A stretch of DNA of 64,000 nucleotides, taken from positions 5,208,501 to 5,272,500 of the forward strand of contig NC_057317.1 in assembly GCF_000687475.1 (NCBI RefSeq), in the 5' to 3' direction. Below the pieces are notes generated by a model. It saw nothing but the letters and a program-made list of their open reading frames with translations, did not search any database and had not been told where the DNA came from. Origin of the DNA: Ustilaginoidea virens. Its lineage: Eukaryota > Ascomycota > Sordariomycetes > Hypocreales > Clavicipitaceae. The translations under genes and the position numbers were made by a program. Positions within the stretch are counted from its first letter, which is position 1, and every line of letters starts with the position of its first letter. This document shows, piece after piece, positions 34,108 to 47,190 of this stretch.

Positions 34108-34993
34108 TGTTAAAATCCTATGGTAGTCTACTAGACTACTGGCCCTTCCACCGTCTCTTGGACTCACGACTGTTCCACCGGACTTACGGTGGTCTTACTA
34201 ACCTTGGGCCTTTACCGTTTACCTTCCGGATTTTCAGTGGATTAGTACTGTATACCAAATAAAGTAGGCCTTTATTAGGCCTTATTTTAAATTTGGTAAG
34301 GCTTGATATAACGTATTGGGCCTTATTTTTAAAATATATGGTAAGGCGGGATATGACGTACTGGGCCTGATTTAAAAGATATTTGGTAAGGCCGGATATT
34401 ATATAGCACACCGAGCCTTATTTAAAAAATATTTAATACGGCCGGATATTATGTGGCACACCGGGCCTTATTTAAAAAATATTTCATACGGCCGGATATT
34501 ATGTGGCACACCGGGCCTTATTTAAAAAATATTTAATACGGCCGGATATTACGTAGGCACACCGGGTCTTATTTAAAAATAATTAATACGGCCGGATATT
34601 ACGTAGGCACACCGGGCCTTATTTAAAAGATATTTAATACGGCTGGATATCACATGGCACACCGGGCATTATTTAAAATATTTGATAAGGCTTGATATGA
34701 CGTATCAAACCTTATTTTTAAATATATGGTAAGGCTGGATATATTGTGGTATAATGGGTATTATAAGGAGCTCTTTTACTGGCTATCTTGGATGCCTAGG
34801 CCTACCTTCTCTCTTAGATATATTTAGGATAGCTTTTCCCCTTCTTTCTAAATAATAGAAGGGTAGCACAATTGAACTTGTTAATGCACTATATGCCTCT
34901 TGACTCTTTTCACCTTTTCTACGCTTCTGGTTATTTATATTTGTCCTGCCTTTATACCGGCTTCACTTTATATTTACCCTCAGAATTGTAACA
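34108..34993 (+). repeat. solo LTR, family 2 (886 bp) with 50-bp tandem repeats
   Basis: TGTTAAAATCC to AGAATTGTAACA with perfect duplication TTTAT (34,103-34,107 and 34,994-34,998), nested in gypsy B. The ends resemble family 1, but U3 carries about seven 50-bp units (GGCCGGATATTATGTGGCAC core, starting for example at 34,441, 34,491, 34,541 and 34,591). Confidence 0.9.
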
Positions 34994-37252
34994 TTTATTC
35001 TTAGCTATAGCTTAATTTTAAAGTGCCTGTAGATAAGTATCGGTAAAGATCTAGGAGCTACCTAGTAAAGAGACTAGCCGAAGGGGCCGCTTTTAGTATA
35101 TCCTCTATTTTGCCTAAATTAGCATCCTTTATTAGGTCTAATTAAGCTTCTATTAGGTCTGCCTCTATAGTAGAGATAGATAGCGGCTAAAGGATTTAGC
35201 TAAATCTTAGAGCTATATTATCTGCCTCCTATTCCTATTGCAAAAGAGTATTAAGACGTTAAGCTTAAAAACTAGGCCGGTATTAAAGATAAAAGTTAAC
35301 AAGGGCTAAAGTCTCGGCCTATTATGCCTAATATTCTAATATCTCTTTTAGTTAAGTAAAATACTTAAGGTTTTTATAGTCTATAAGGATCGTAAATAGA
35401 GCAGTAATAAAGCAGAATTTAGCTAACTAAGCTTTAAGGCATAAAATAATAGCAAATAGCTCCTTATTGTAGATAGTATAATTTTATTTAGCCTTTATAA
35501 GCTATATTAAGTAGTATATAATTAGGTAAAGTATCCTATCCTCCCTAATCTAAAAGAGGCAGCTATTAATAGCTATATTAAAGCTATCTACCTTAAGGAT
35601 TATTTTCTTCTTAGGGTCTTATTAGGCGAAAATTAGGTATAAGATAAAATATTATTTAAGTGCCTAAAAGGCCTTTTCTTCCTTTTTAAGCTATTAAAAG
35701 GGGATACCCTTCTTTATTAGTCGAACTAAAGGCTTAATTAGGTAGGAGAAATTTGGGATAAAATTACAGTAGAAGTTTATAAACCCTAAAAAGCTTTAAA
35801 TGCCTTATAACTTTATAGGGGCTTCCTACTTTTAAATTGCCTTGATCTTCTTAGGGTCTAGGCGGATCTTTTTTCCTACTATTATAATATAGCCGAGGTA
35901 GTATACCTCCTTCACTATGAAATCGCATTTATTTAGATCTAGATTTAGGCCGGTATCTTATAGGCGCTTAAAGATAATCCTAATGCGGTCTATATATTCC
36001 TTTTATAAGCCTCTAGTATAGACTAAAATATTATCTAAATAAATAGTAGTAAAGTCTCCTAATAAGTCCCCTAAGACTTTATTAATATATTACTAGAATA
36101 TCGTAAGGGCCCCGGTTAAGCTAAAGGGGGTTACTAACCACTTAAAAAGACTAAAGTAGGTATAGAATGCAATTAGGTATTTATTGCCTTCGGTAATATA
36201 GATCTTATAGAATGCTATATAGATATCTACCTTAGTAAACTACCTTGCTTAGAATAGAGATTATAGTATTTCCTTAATTAGGGGGAGGGGGTATTAGTCT
36301 TAGGCTATAACCTTATTAAAGGCTTAATAGTCGATATAGAAATACTACTCTCTATTCCCCTTCCTAGCTAGTAAAACTAATACTATAGCCGATAAGGAAT
36401 TTATATAGATCTATCCTTTATCTATAAAGTTGGTTATTTATCTTCGGACTTTAAGTAATTAGTCCCGCGGTATATTATATAGTAGTCCCTATAGAAGGTC
36501 AGGTAGCCCCCTATCTAGGGTCGGTTTAAGCTTAATATAGTAGTTAAGTATACCTTAGTGCGGTAGGAGGCCAGAGGCCTTTACTTTATTTAAAAGGTTA
36601 GTAAAATCTTAAAGCTTAGGTAGTAAGGTCTATAGCTAGGCTAAAAGGGAAACTAAATTCTAATAAAACGGGAGTATAATACAAAGAATATATATAAGCT
36701 CTTATAGGCTTATAGAGAAGAAAGAAGTCGAATTATTTTAGGTATATACCGCTTATCGTAATATATTATAAAAGACTAATCTAAAAATATTAATTATAGT
36801 AGGCCTAAAGGATCGAATAGTCGATTCCTTAATAAATAGGCTACTAATAGCTCTAATTTTTAGTTAGCGCTATTTCGCTTATAGTTTAATATTATAATAC
36901 TCTATCTAAGGCAACCTTAAGATAATATCGTAGGTAAGGCCTGAGACGATATACAGTATTATAGCTAATAGCTATCTATCAATATTAATATTAATATAGA
37001 TAGTATAAGTAATTAAAAGGGTAATACTTTAGCGCTCCCCTAATCGGCTTTTTATATCTACTATAGTCTTAAGTATTCTTTAAAATAATAAATAGATAGG
37101 TTAGAGTCCTAACCTTTAGATAATTCTTTCGCTTATTGCACTATAGCAATTATAACTGAAATTAATTAAAGTATCAATAAAGGTAGAATTATTATATAAT
37201 ATTAGAACTAAGAAGGGGTATCTATCTATATATTCCTTAATATTATTAATCT

Positions 37253-37944
37253 TGTTAAAATCCTATGGTAGTCTACTAGACTGCTGGCCCTTCCACCGTC
37301 TCTTGGACTTACGACTGTCTCACTGGACTTACGGTAGTCTTACCAACTTTAAGCCTTTACCACTTACCTTCCGGATTTTCAGTGGATTAGTACTGTATAC
37401 CAAATAAGTTAAGCGTTGTTTAGGCCTTATTTAAAAATATTTGGTAAGGCTTGATATGACGTATCGGGCCTTATTTTTTTTTATGTAGTAAGGCTGAGTA
37501 TAACGTACCGGGCCTTATGTAAAAATATTTAGTAAGGCCGGATATTATGTGGCACACCGGGCCTCATTTAAAAGATATTTAATACGGCTGGATATTACGT
37601 GGCACACCGGGCATTATTTGAAAAATATTTAATACGGCTGGATATTACGTGGCACACCGGGCCTTATTTTTAAAATATATGGTAAGGCTGGATATAACAT
37701 GGTATAACAGGCATTATAAGGGGCTCTCTTACTAGCTACCTTGGATGCCTAGGCCTATCCTCCTTTAGATATATTTAGGATGGCTTTTCCCCTTCTTTCT
37801 AGATAGTAGAAGGGCAGCACAATCGAGTCTGTTAATGCACTATATGCCTCTTAACTCTTTTCACCTTTCCTGCGTTTTTGGTTATTTATATTTGTCTTGC
37901 CTTTATACCGGCTTCACTTTATATTTACTCTCAGAATTGTAATA
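37253..37944 (+). repeat. LTR, family 2 (692 bp), no target duplication
   Basis: TGTTAAAATCC to AGAATTGTAATA with fewer 50-bp units (about 37,390-37,700). Flanks AATCT and ATAAG do not match, and gypsy B homology stops at its left edge. It therefore probably marks a recombination or deletion junction. Confidence 0.8.
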
Positions 37945-38162
37945 ATAAGAAAAAGAAAAAGAATATAAAAGGTAGGGTAGGTAAGAGAGACTTTATACCG
38001 CTATATAACCGCGTAGGATTATTCGACTATCTACTAGCTATTCTAATAGCTGCTTACGCTCTAATCTATATCAAACAACATCAATAATAATAAGTCGCGC
38101 GATATACTGTAATACTACTGCCCACTTAATACTAATATTACTACTACCACTTCTATATATAC

Positions 38163-38406
38163 TGTAAAGAACTAGCCCTAGGGCGGCTGCGAGTAGGCGT
38201 CAATAATATATATTAAATAGACTAAAAAGAAAGGAAAAGAATCTAAGTAGAAACCTTCTATCTAGTCTATTTATATCCCGATTATAATATATATTAGAGT
38301 CTTAGTATAGTCCCGTGACTCCGTCTATTGCCCTTCTTAGGCTAGATGTAGGCATAGCCTAAGTCCTAGCTATATTATAGCGCGGGCGTAGCCCGAGCCC
38401 GTAATA
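38163..38406 (-). repeat. gypsy-type LTR (244 bp), probable 3' LTR of another element
   Basis: Plus strand TGTAAAGAACTAGCCC to CCCGTAATA, the mutated equivalent of the clean 244-bp LTR at 39,319. It is followed by TATCCCCCTC, which resembles a polypurine complement and suggests that an internal region extends right. Confidence 0.75.
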
Positions 38407-40300
38407 TATCCCCCTCTTCTTCCTTAGTGTCAGAGAAATAAGCCATCCGAAGTCATCCCCTTTATATATCGCCCCCTAATTAAAACCTCTTATAGCCTTT
38501 AAAAATAACCTTAATTAGATATATAGGATAATAATCGGGTGTGTAAATATACTAATATGTGACCCATATAAATATAGTGGGGGCTAGAGTCGGTATGCTT
38601 TAGGTAGATATAATGGAATCTTATTAAAGCCGGTCGTAGTGCTATTAGCTAGAAGGAACTATATCGCAGCTATTATTATTATTAAATTACGCTAGAGGCT
38701 ATTTAGAGCTAAATAACCTATTTAGTACTTCTATAGAGATGATTCGGAAAGGCAAAACCCGGTAGCCGGAAGGAAAACCCTTCCTATATTCTTGATTTCT
38801 GCTTTATATCGCCCCGCAGCGGGGGCGGCGAGTATCTAGTGCGTAAAAGAGTAGGGTGCGTAACCGCTTAAGACTATATCTAGCGGTATTGCTTAGGAAG
38901 AGTACAAGTATAAGTTCCGGGAGTATTGGGCCCGGGTCGGAGTACTATTAGGTATAAAGTGAGGGGAAGGTGAGGTTAGGGGGGTAGGATCAGCAGTATT
39001 CTCGCCGGGTGTATACCTATAGGGGCCTGGATATATCTCGGGCGCATTAGTCTGTGGTGTATAGGCAAAAGTGAGCCGGATTTAAAGATAAAAGCAGCTG
39101 GCCTTATGCACTACGTTAGTATATAGGTCAGTAATACCCCCCGATTTAGTGCTTTTTCTTCTTTTTCTTCTTTTCTTTTATAGCGCTAATTATAAGGTAT
39201 ATAATGACCCCTCTATTGCGGTATAAGGCCGATACTAACCCTATTAGTAGAACGGCAGCAGTAGCAATAATAGTAATAGCAATAGCTATAATAACAATAA
39301 TAATAATAAGAATAGCAGTGTCACGGGCTCGGGCTACGCCCGCGCCACAATGTGGCTAGGACTCGGGCTGCGCCCGCGTCTAGCCTAAGAAGGGCAACAG
39401 ACGGAGTCACGGGACTATACTAGGACTCCGATACGTGTCATAATCGGGATATAAATAGACTAGATAGAAGGTTCCTACTTGGATCCTTTTCCTTCCTCTT
39501 TAGTCTATTTAATACATATTATTAACGCCTATTCGCAGCCGCCCTAGGGCCAGTCCTTCACAAGCAGCAGTAAAAGCAAAATTGCCTAAACGGTCGGCGA
39601 TATTGGATAAGGGGGTGAGTATGGGTCTTATATGCTGCGGAACTGCTACTAACCCTTATATAGTAGCCTAGAGAACTATATATATAGCTATACGGGCTAT
39701 ATCTAATATATTTAGAGGACCCTAAGTATTAATGCCGCAGTTAATAAGGTATAGATTAGGTCGTACCCGCTCTCTAGCGAGGCTAATATAAGTAGGGACC
39801 GGTACGGCATACTACCTATACGCCCTAGCGGGTAAGATATATATACTATTAGAACGGACCTTTAAGAATCGGGTCTTTATATAGGAACTCCTTAATATGC
39901 AGGAGATAATAACCAGGGGGATTAAGGTACATTATTAATTTGTATATAGTGTAGGTTACCGGCTGATTATCTTTGCCTTTAGGTAGATAACTATAAGGCC
40001 CTTTAGCAAAGGGCTAAATAGGCGTCTGCCTTATAGGGGCGCGGTCGGGCGGCAGTAGTAGCAGTAATAGCGATAGGGGGCCTAGGCGCTCTTAAGGCGA
40101 CCTAAGAGATATTTAACCTAGAGGAGTACTAAGTAGAGGCTTTAGAGTAGTAGGCTTAAGTATAAGAAGATATCGCTATATTACTAAAGGTATTTTTAGC
40201 CTAGGAGGGGGGGGGGAGGCTTTAGAGGGGGGGTAAAATAGGGACGATAGGGATAAAGGGGGGGGGAGAATAGTAGGGGGAGTAAAAGGGGGGAAAGGAA
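38407..40300. other. unclassified degraded element interior
   Basis: Minus frames with only TAG/TAA stops run through much of this stretch, interrupted by a solo LTR (39,319-39,562). One minus frame, joined across that insertion, ends in a long hydrophobic run (AILIIIIVIIAIAITIIAT) and a Lys-rich tail with a stop near 39,137. The DNA there is an ATT/GCT-type microsatellite (about 39,230-39,310), so the membrane-like segment may be an artefact. Position upstream of the LTR at 38,163 suggests the 3' part of a retroelement. No domain is recognised. Confidence 0.45.
39319..39562 (+). repeat. solo gypsy LTR (244 bp), nearly unmutated
   Basis: TGTCACGGGCTCGGG to GGCCAGTCCTTCACA with perfect duplication AGCAG (39,314-39,318 and 39,563-39,567). 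It is GC-rich and CpA-rich, unlike its surroundings and its relatives at 27,110, 31,621 and 38,163. It therefore inserted late or escaped mutation. Confidence 0.9.
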
Positions 40301-43300
40301 AGAAGATGCCTTTAATACTAAGATAATAATTATTGATTAGTTTTAGCCTATAGGGCCTAAAAGATTTACTTATTCTTAGGGCTCTTTATTTGTACTTTAG
40401 GATTACTATAAATATTATATAGGGGCTATATAGGGGTATTTAGTGGCTCTTTTAGCTATATTATATTAAAGGGATTAAGCGAGCCAGAATTAATTAAGTT
40501 AGTTAATACTAAGCATTTAGCGGGCGAGTATTTATATAAGGTATAGTTTATTAAATATAATAGATATACTGTATCGGTTGCGAAATAGACTAAAGCTAAG
40601 ACTAAATCTAAGGAGTATATACTTTTATCTATAGTACTTTAGGTAGGAGAGGATAATATAATAGAGGTCTTTTAGGCCTTCCTTATAGCAGTAGAGAGGT
40701 AATAGCATTAAGGGTACTTATTAGAGGTAGAGAAAGGAGTTAAGGCCGATTTTTTCTATATAGAGTTAGGTAAGTATTACCGATTTATACTTTTATAGGC
40801 CTTTATATAGTCAAATTATTTTCGCTATAGATTAGAAATCTAATGCCCTTTTAGCTGCTAAGGTCCTCTATTAGGGGCGTTTTGCCTTTACTACTATTCG
40901 ATTGCTTTACTATTAATTATATTAGTTTTTTGCTAATCGTTTTTCGGCTAAAAGCTAGCTAAGGTTAGGATCGGGGAATAATATATAGGCTAAAGGTATT
41001 TAGTAGCCTTTCTTTTATTAGTATTAAAGTATTACTGCTACCGCTATTAATATATAGTTAATCCTATTAGTTATACCTATTTTAGCTATTCTTTCTAGGA
41101 ACTATTAGCGGATATAGTTAAAATAGAGGTTAATTAAAGGTATAGCTATTTTAATCTCGAGGGTATCTAGTGGTATAGCTTTAAAAACCTTAGTAATTAT
41201 ATAAAGGTAGGCTAACTATTTTATAGTTAGGGATTTCGCGATACCTTTTACTACCCCTTTAGGGGCGGTAGGGGTATACTATACTTTTGCGCTAAAAGCT
41301 ATAAAGGTCTAGATAACCTGCGTATAGACTAGGCATACTTCCTAGTATTAATAGTCCTAAGTTAAAGCCGTAATTACTATAAGTGCGAATTACTATTACT
41401 TAAGTTTTTTTGCGATCTTAATATAGTATTCCTTCTATTTTAGCTTATAGTAGATTTCGATTCTTAGGAATCTAATATACTACTTCGGCTAAATTATTAT
41501 AGTCCTAAGCTATACCTTAGTCTTATCTACTTTATATATATAGGTAAAGTAGATAAGCTTACTTTTACTAGAATTCAAGTTAAATCTAGCTTACTTAGAC
41601 CAGCTATTATATATAAGCTATACTTTCTTAAGTAGCGCCTTTATCTCCCCTATATCTCTTCTATAGGCTGTAATGTTTATATCGTTAGTAAAGCTAAGTA
41701 TAATAGTTAAAGCTACTTTTTACAGCCTCTTATAGAGCGGTATAATATAGATAAGGAAGAGGATAGGGGAGAAAGGGGACCTTTATAGTACTCTAGTGGT
41801 AATTAGCAGTTTATCTATAAGCTATCCCTTAAAGTAGATTTATGCCATTTATAAGTTAGTAAAGCCGCGTATCTATACTGCGAGCTATAGCGGGAGCCCT
41901 TTATTAAAAAATAGGTAGATAAGGCAGGTATAGTTAACTATATTAAATGCTACTAATATATCTAGTTAGAGGAGTAAGGCGATCCCGCTATAGTACTAAA
42001 TTATATATATAATCTTAATTAGCGTATTTAGTGCTATATCGGTTGACCGGTTTGCCTTATTACCTATTTAAAAATCTAGGAGGAGGTTACCCTCCTTAAG
42101 GGCAATAGTAAGCCGCCTTACGATTATAGCTTCTATAACCTTCCTTATTAGGTTAAATAATAATATTAATCTTTATCCTTCTACTTTTAAGTATTCCTTA
42201 GGCTTTTCTTAGGCTTTTATAATATTATTACTTTAGCCTCTTAGAATTAAGCTAGGTAATACCTAATACGGTATATTTTATTAAAAAGGTATATAAAGGT
42301 TTAAATGAGTAGAAAACTATATACTTTAAGGAATCCTATTAAGAGCCTATCGGGGCCTAATGCTTTCTAGCCTACTATATTATATAATATGGTATATACC
42401 TTTTTGTAAGTAAAGGAGTCTATAGGGGGGAATATAGCAATAGTAAATTAGGGGAATATTAGGTTAGGGATATCCTTATAAGTAGCTTAAAAGGTAGGGA
42501 AGAACTATTAAGCAAGTACTTATATTTTCTCTTTATATATTATTACTTTTAGGCTTAGACTGCTTTATTCTAGTAGGGGGATCTCTTTTAATTTAAGCGG
42601 GAGGCTACTATATAGGCGGGCTTATTTCTCTAGGGACTATAGGTTGGCATTCTAAGCGGTTGCTTTATTAAGGGCTTTTTACTATAATTAGTATTATTCC
42701 TTTTAAATAATATAGGATTAAGTCGCTTTCGCTTCTGAGGTAGTATTAAAGTTCTCTAGGATATAATATACTACCTATTTTCGGTAGGCCTTTTTTGCTA
42801 CTATTTAGGCTATTTTTATATAGGAGTTCCACTAGGGCTCTATATTAAGAGCTTTAGGTGCCCTCTTTAGTGCCGCGATATCGGTAATACTCTAGAGTTA
42901 ATTAGTATGTTATTTAGCGTATATATCTATCTTAGTAGGGGAATAGAGCGGGGCTTTAGTATAGTAGGTAGTAAGCTGGTTTTTTACTTTAGCTTAGGTA
43001 AGGTATTAATTAAAGGACTTTTAGCTATTCTTTAAAGGGGGGGGCTTTTACGTAATAATTGCGGGTCTTAATATATATAAGCTAGGGGATATAATCGGAC
43101 CTAATAAGATTAACGTTTTTGAGATATTTAATTTTAATATCTAATATAACCTATATATAGTTAATAGTACTATTTCTATTTTTAGGAGCCCTCTTTATTA
43201 CTTTACTATAGGGGGTAGCTAGCCTAAGCTGCTATTATATTATAAGTTTAAAGAGAGTATTAATATTAAGCGAGGTCTAATCTAGGCTATCTTAGAAAAG

Positions 43301-45300
43301 GTAGTATATATTAAAGTCCCTAATAAAGGCACTACAGGGGCAGGATAAGAGTTTAGCAAATGCAGTAAAAAGGATTATTTAATTTAGCTTATAGCCTAAA
43401 GAGTAAATAGAGTAGATATTAATATATAATAGGGAAATCTTATATTAATTAATTCTTTTATCGCTAGACTATATGCCGGGCCTATACTGCTTATAGATAT
43501 ATATTGCTATTCTCCTGCTATAGACTACTAGTATATATCTTTTAAGACTAGGATTTAGTAGGGCCTATTTAGGCGCGGTAGGTTTTTAGATCGCTATAAC
43601 GTTAGGCTTATATTAGTAATAGAGTATTAATCTTATAAAGGTAGTTTTCTTCTATATATTCTAATAGAGGATTATTATTATATAGATAGTCGCAAAAGGG
43701 TTAGTAGCAGTAGTATATTAGAGGTGGCTATAGGTTAGGCGTCTAGGGTAGGCATAGTTATACTAAGGTTTTATATAGGGGCGGCTTAGAAGAAAGTAGT
43801 AATACTATTATCGGCCCTAATGCGAGAAGTCTTATTAATACTTCCGATTAGGCGGCTTTATTTCTAAGGGGAGGGCTCGCATAAGGGAGATCCGCTTACT
43901 ATATAGCGGCAGCCCTAATCCGCGATTAGGATAGTATTAGCGTCTAATGCTATATATAAGGTAAAAAGCTTTAGTCTATCGCTATAGGAATTTCTAGCTT
44001 TTTCCTATTATTTATTTACTACCTTATAGAGGCGGGACCACACTAGGTAGGATTTATAATAGTTAAGGCAGGATTCGTATTAATTTTATATAATAGTTAG
44101 GCAGCTTTAATTGCTATCCGGGTAGCATTTAGAGCCGCACCGGCTATAGTGGGCTGCCGCTATATAGTATATAGCAATATAGCCGAATTTAAAGTAATTA
44201 TAGTACTAGTAAGGGTATATAATATCGTTATAAAGTTTAGCTTCGAATATCTCTATTTAGTATATAATACTAGCTTTATAGAGCTTATTTATAAGGTTAA
44301 TAGAGTCTACCCTTATAATTAGGGGCGCCTATATTATAATCCCCTTAAGGTGGCGTGGAGAGACCCTAGTAAAGCCCTCTCTATTAGCTTTAATAAGATT
44401 CAATTAAATATCCTCTATTACGGCATTTATAGTATAATAGGTTAGAAAGCTTTTAATAATAATACTAAATAAGTATCGGTTAGGTTCTGCCTTTTAGCTA
44501 AAGGCAGGGCATACCTAGGTTATACCTATAATATACTTTGCTTTTTCTTCTTTAAAGGTAATAATTATATTGCCGCTATAGAGCCTATAGGCCGCGATTA
44601 CTACTCCTTTAGTAGTAGCCCTATTAACTGTATTAATGATTTCGATTAGGATGTAATTCTAGAGGATTTTACTAATAATATTACCTTTAATAAAGACTTC
44701 GCAGTAGATATAAGGGGGCACTATAAAAGGAGTTAAGCTATATTAGGGTAGTATAGCGGCTGCAAGTCCTTATACCGTAATAGATGCCTATATAGCAGGG
44801 GCTATAGTAGTTTTTAGGAGATTCTATATAGCCTTATTAATTATAGTCTCAATCGTCTATATAAAGGTTCTAATAGGGGTATAGATATTGCCTAGGTCGG
44901 CCTCTTACTAGGCCGTTTCTACTATAAAGTTTATAGCCTCTCGCACTCTTCCTAGCAGTACTAAGGGAATATAGTCCTATAGCTCTTTTATAAAATCTAT
45001 AATAATATTGGCTACTAGTTGCTTTTACTTTTAGGCAGGTTCAGTCTCAGTCTAATTATACTATATACTATTCGCGATCGTGGTATTAGGGTTATGGCGG
45101 CTGTATACTATGCCGCCCCTATTCCCTCTATCGATATCTATTACTTTATCTACGCCTGCTATATCTACTCCTTAGACGCAATACGCTATAGGTAAGGGGG
45201 GTAAACAGACGAGAGAAAGCGATTAGAAATATCAGACTTAATTTTAGAGGCGGTTCCATGCCGCTACCTAGGTGCGGGCGAAAAAAAAAATATCGCTGTC
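40300..45300 (-). mobile_element. Tad-like non-LTR retrotransposon (LINE), degraded
   Basis: Minus strand. ORF1/gag-like segment with a YRLYSGNIIITFKEEKAKY motif (near 44,560) typical of Tad-type gags. The APE endonuclease is inferred for about 42,900-43,800. RT shows ALNTLIKIIY, LDILVAFNIVNY (near 41,950), RSPFSPILFLIYI (near 41,770) and FTNDINI (near 41,680, mutated from FVDDINI). Downstream there is KLIYFT and a LINE C-terminal region resembling VYTQVIQTFIAF (near 41,330). All stops are TAG/TAA. Ends are approximate: the 5' end is placed near 45,300 and the 3' end near the G-rich tract at 40,205-40,300. It cannot be active. Confidence 0.72.
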
Positions 45301-45399
45301 TGTATTATAGCTATCGCGGAGTAGAAAAATTTTATCGCTAGTTATCGGTTAGGAATCTATTTATACTAAGGCTTCTTTTTTTATCTACTTCTTTTTTAT

Positions 45400-47190
45400 A
45401 CTTCTTTCTCCCTTTTTTTATCCCTATGCCTACCGTTACTAAGGCCATTATTCCTAATAGTAAGTCTATAGTATTACTACTATCGTAAGAATCGTCCCTA
45501 CTAATAGAGTTATACTATCGAAAGTTTTTAAATCGTTTATATCGCATCTATATAGTGAATCGTCTAGTACTAATAGGTATTTAGGTCCCCCCCTGTTTGC
45601 TATTATATTAGATTTGTTGCTATATTATCTATAAGATTAGTAGATAGGAATATACCTATCGCTTAGGACCCTCTTATAACCCTATTAGGTCTATCCTAAA
45701 TATCTACTAAAGGCCTTAGAAGTACTAGGTATAGAAGAGGTCCCTAGCTAGAAATGCTATTATAGCTACTATAATCTATACCCTCTTTAGGACGGTTATA
45801 TATTCCCCCCCCTAGTTTTAAGCTTATTATTATTTCTAATAATAACGAAAGTTTAGTAAAGCCCCTATCGCCTAGTATAGGGGCCCTATCATCCCTTTTA
45901 TATTCTTTTGCCCTTTCTTATATAGGAGTCTTATTATCAATAGGGGTAATACTAATAAAAGCTTCTTTTTCGGTAGTTATTACCCTTAAGATCCTGTTAG
46001 GAGTATTATTAGCTCCCTCCTTATCTATAATTATACCCTAGATACTTTTGCGCATAAAGAAAATACCGCTCTTGCCTATTATTAGATTATTATATTAGCG
46101 GTTATAAAAAAAGTATACTATAGGAGAGTTCTTTATCTAAGGGGACTTTAAGGGATTAAATGCTAACAATATTAAAAAGGTAGAGTATACTTATATCGCC
46201 TATATATAGTATACTATAGATACCAGAGAATATATCGTCTATATATAGTTTAGTCGCTTTTAGGCTTATATTTAATGCTATTAGAAATATAAGATATATA
46301 TCTAGTGCGAGTATATAATATCGATAAATCCCTAACTATAGTAGGTAATAAAGCATATCATCTGTATAGTATAAAAGAAATAAAGTATTAAGGAGGCCGC
46401 CTATCTGAAGGTAGGAGATATCTTAGATCGAAAGGCTTATTTTCGCCTTAAGTTTAATACGCTATATTATTAATGGGATAAACTATAGGCTATAGCATAA
46501 GAGTATACTATAATGGCCCTTTCTATATATGCCTTAGCTACTAATATCGGCAGGTCGATTCTTATTATACCTATAATAACTATTATTCCTTCTGCCTTAA
46601 CTACTAGGTCCCGATAGGCTAGCGGCAACTTTATAGCGCTTATTATATAACTGCTTGCAGAGTAACGATAAGATATATAGATTATTCTAGAGGCAATAAC
46701 TAGTTTTATATATTAGGTTACCCCTATTATACCTATATTTTATACTCTGCCTACTTCCCTTTAGTTAGCGTCCTCCCTATATGCCGGTATAGCCTCGTGT
46801 TAAGCCCTTATACTAATAATCGTACTGTAAGCCGAGGCTAGTTCTATTATTATTGGCCTAGTATTATAAGTATATCCCCTTAGACCTATTATGCCTTATT
46901 ATAGGTACCCGAGCCATACTATGCCTAATTAGTATCTACTAATTATACCGCTAATACTACTACTATTTTTCCTGCTTTATTATGCTATAGTCCCCCCCTT
47001 TCCTCTATATGCCCCCCTATTAAATCCTATAGGGGGATAGGGGAATATTAATAAAGGTGAGGGTAATAAGGGTAGTAAGAATTAAAAAATATAGGAATAG
47101 GGCTAGATTTATTAAAAGTTGCTAAGAAATAAAAAATAAACGCTAAAACTTATTAGATTACTTTACTAAAAAAAAAGAAAAGGATTAGTT
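45400..47190 (+). other. unclassified degraded sequence, possible plus-strand coding relic
   Basis: A plus frame from ATG at 45,427 (MPTVTKAIIPNSKSIVLLLS...) can be followed beyond 46,900 with only TAG/TAA interruptions and amino-acid patterns such as KEAAYLKVGDILDRKAYFRL. Because CpA-directed mutation removes TGA from every frame, this is weak evidence. It may be a gag-like ORF of another element. No domain recognised. Confidence 0.35.

Larger units (their letters stand above)
31621..37252 (-). mobile_element. Ty3/gypsy element B, degraded
   Basis: Same family and orientation as element A. 3' LTR at 31,621-31,874 followed by TACCCCCCTC (polypurine complement). RNase H lies near 35,340-35,480 and RT near 35,990-36,400 with YLDNILVY at about 36,020-36,050. 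Sequence homologous to element C continues to 37,252, where a solo LTR without matching duplication ends it. Two further solo LTRs are nested (32,648 and 34,108). It truncates element A. Confidence 0.8.

Noticed and set aside
40460..41440. Long plus-strand frame with only TAG/TAA stops, coding-like in appearance
   Set aside because: The minus strand there clearly matches the LINE region after RT. Lack of TGA is a general effect of CpA mutation, so the plus frame is antisense shadow.
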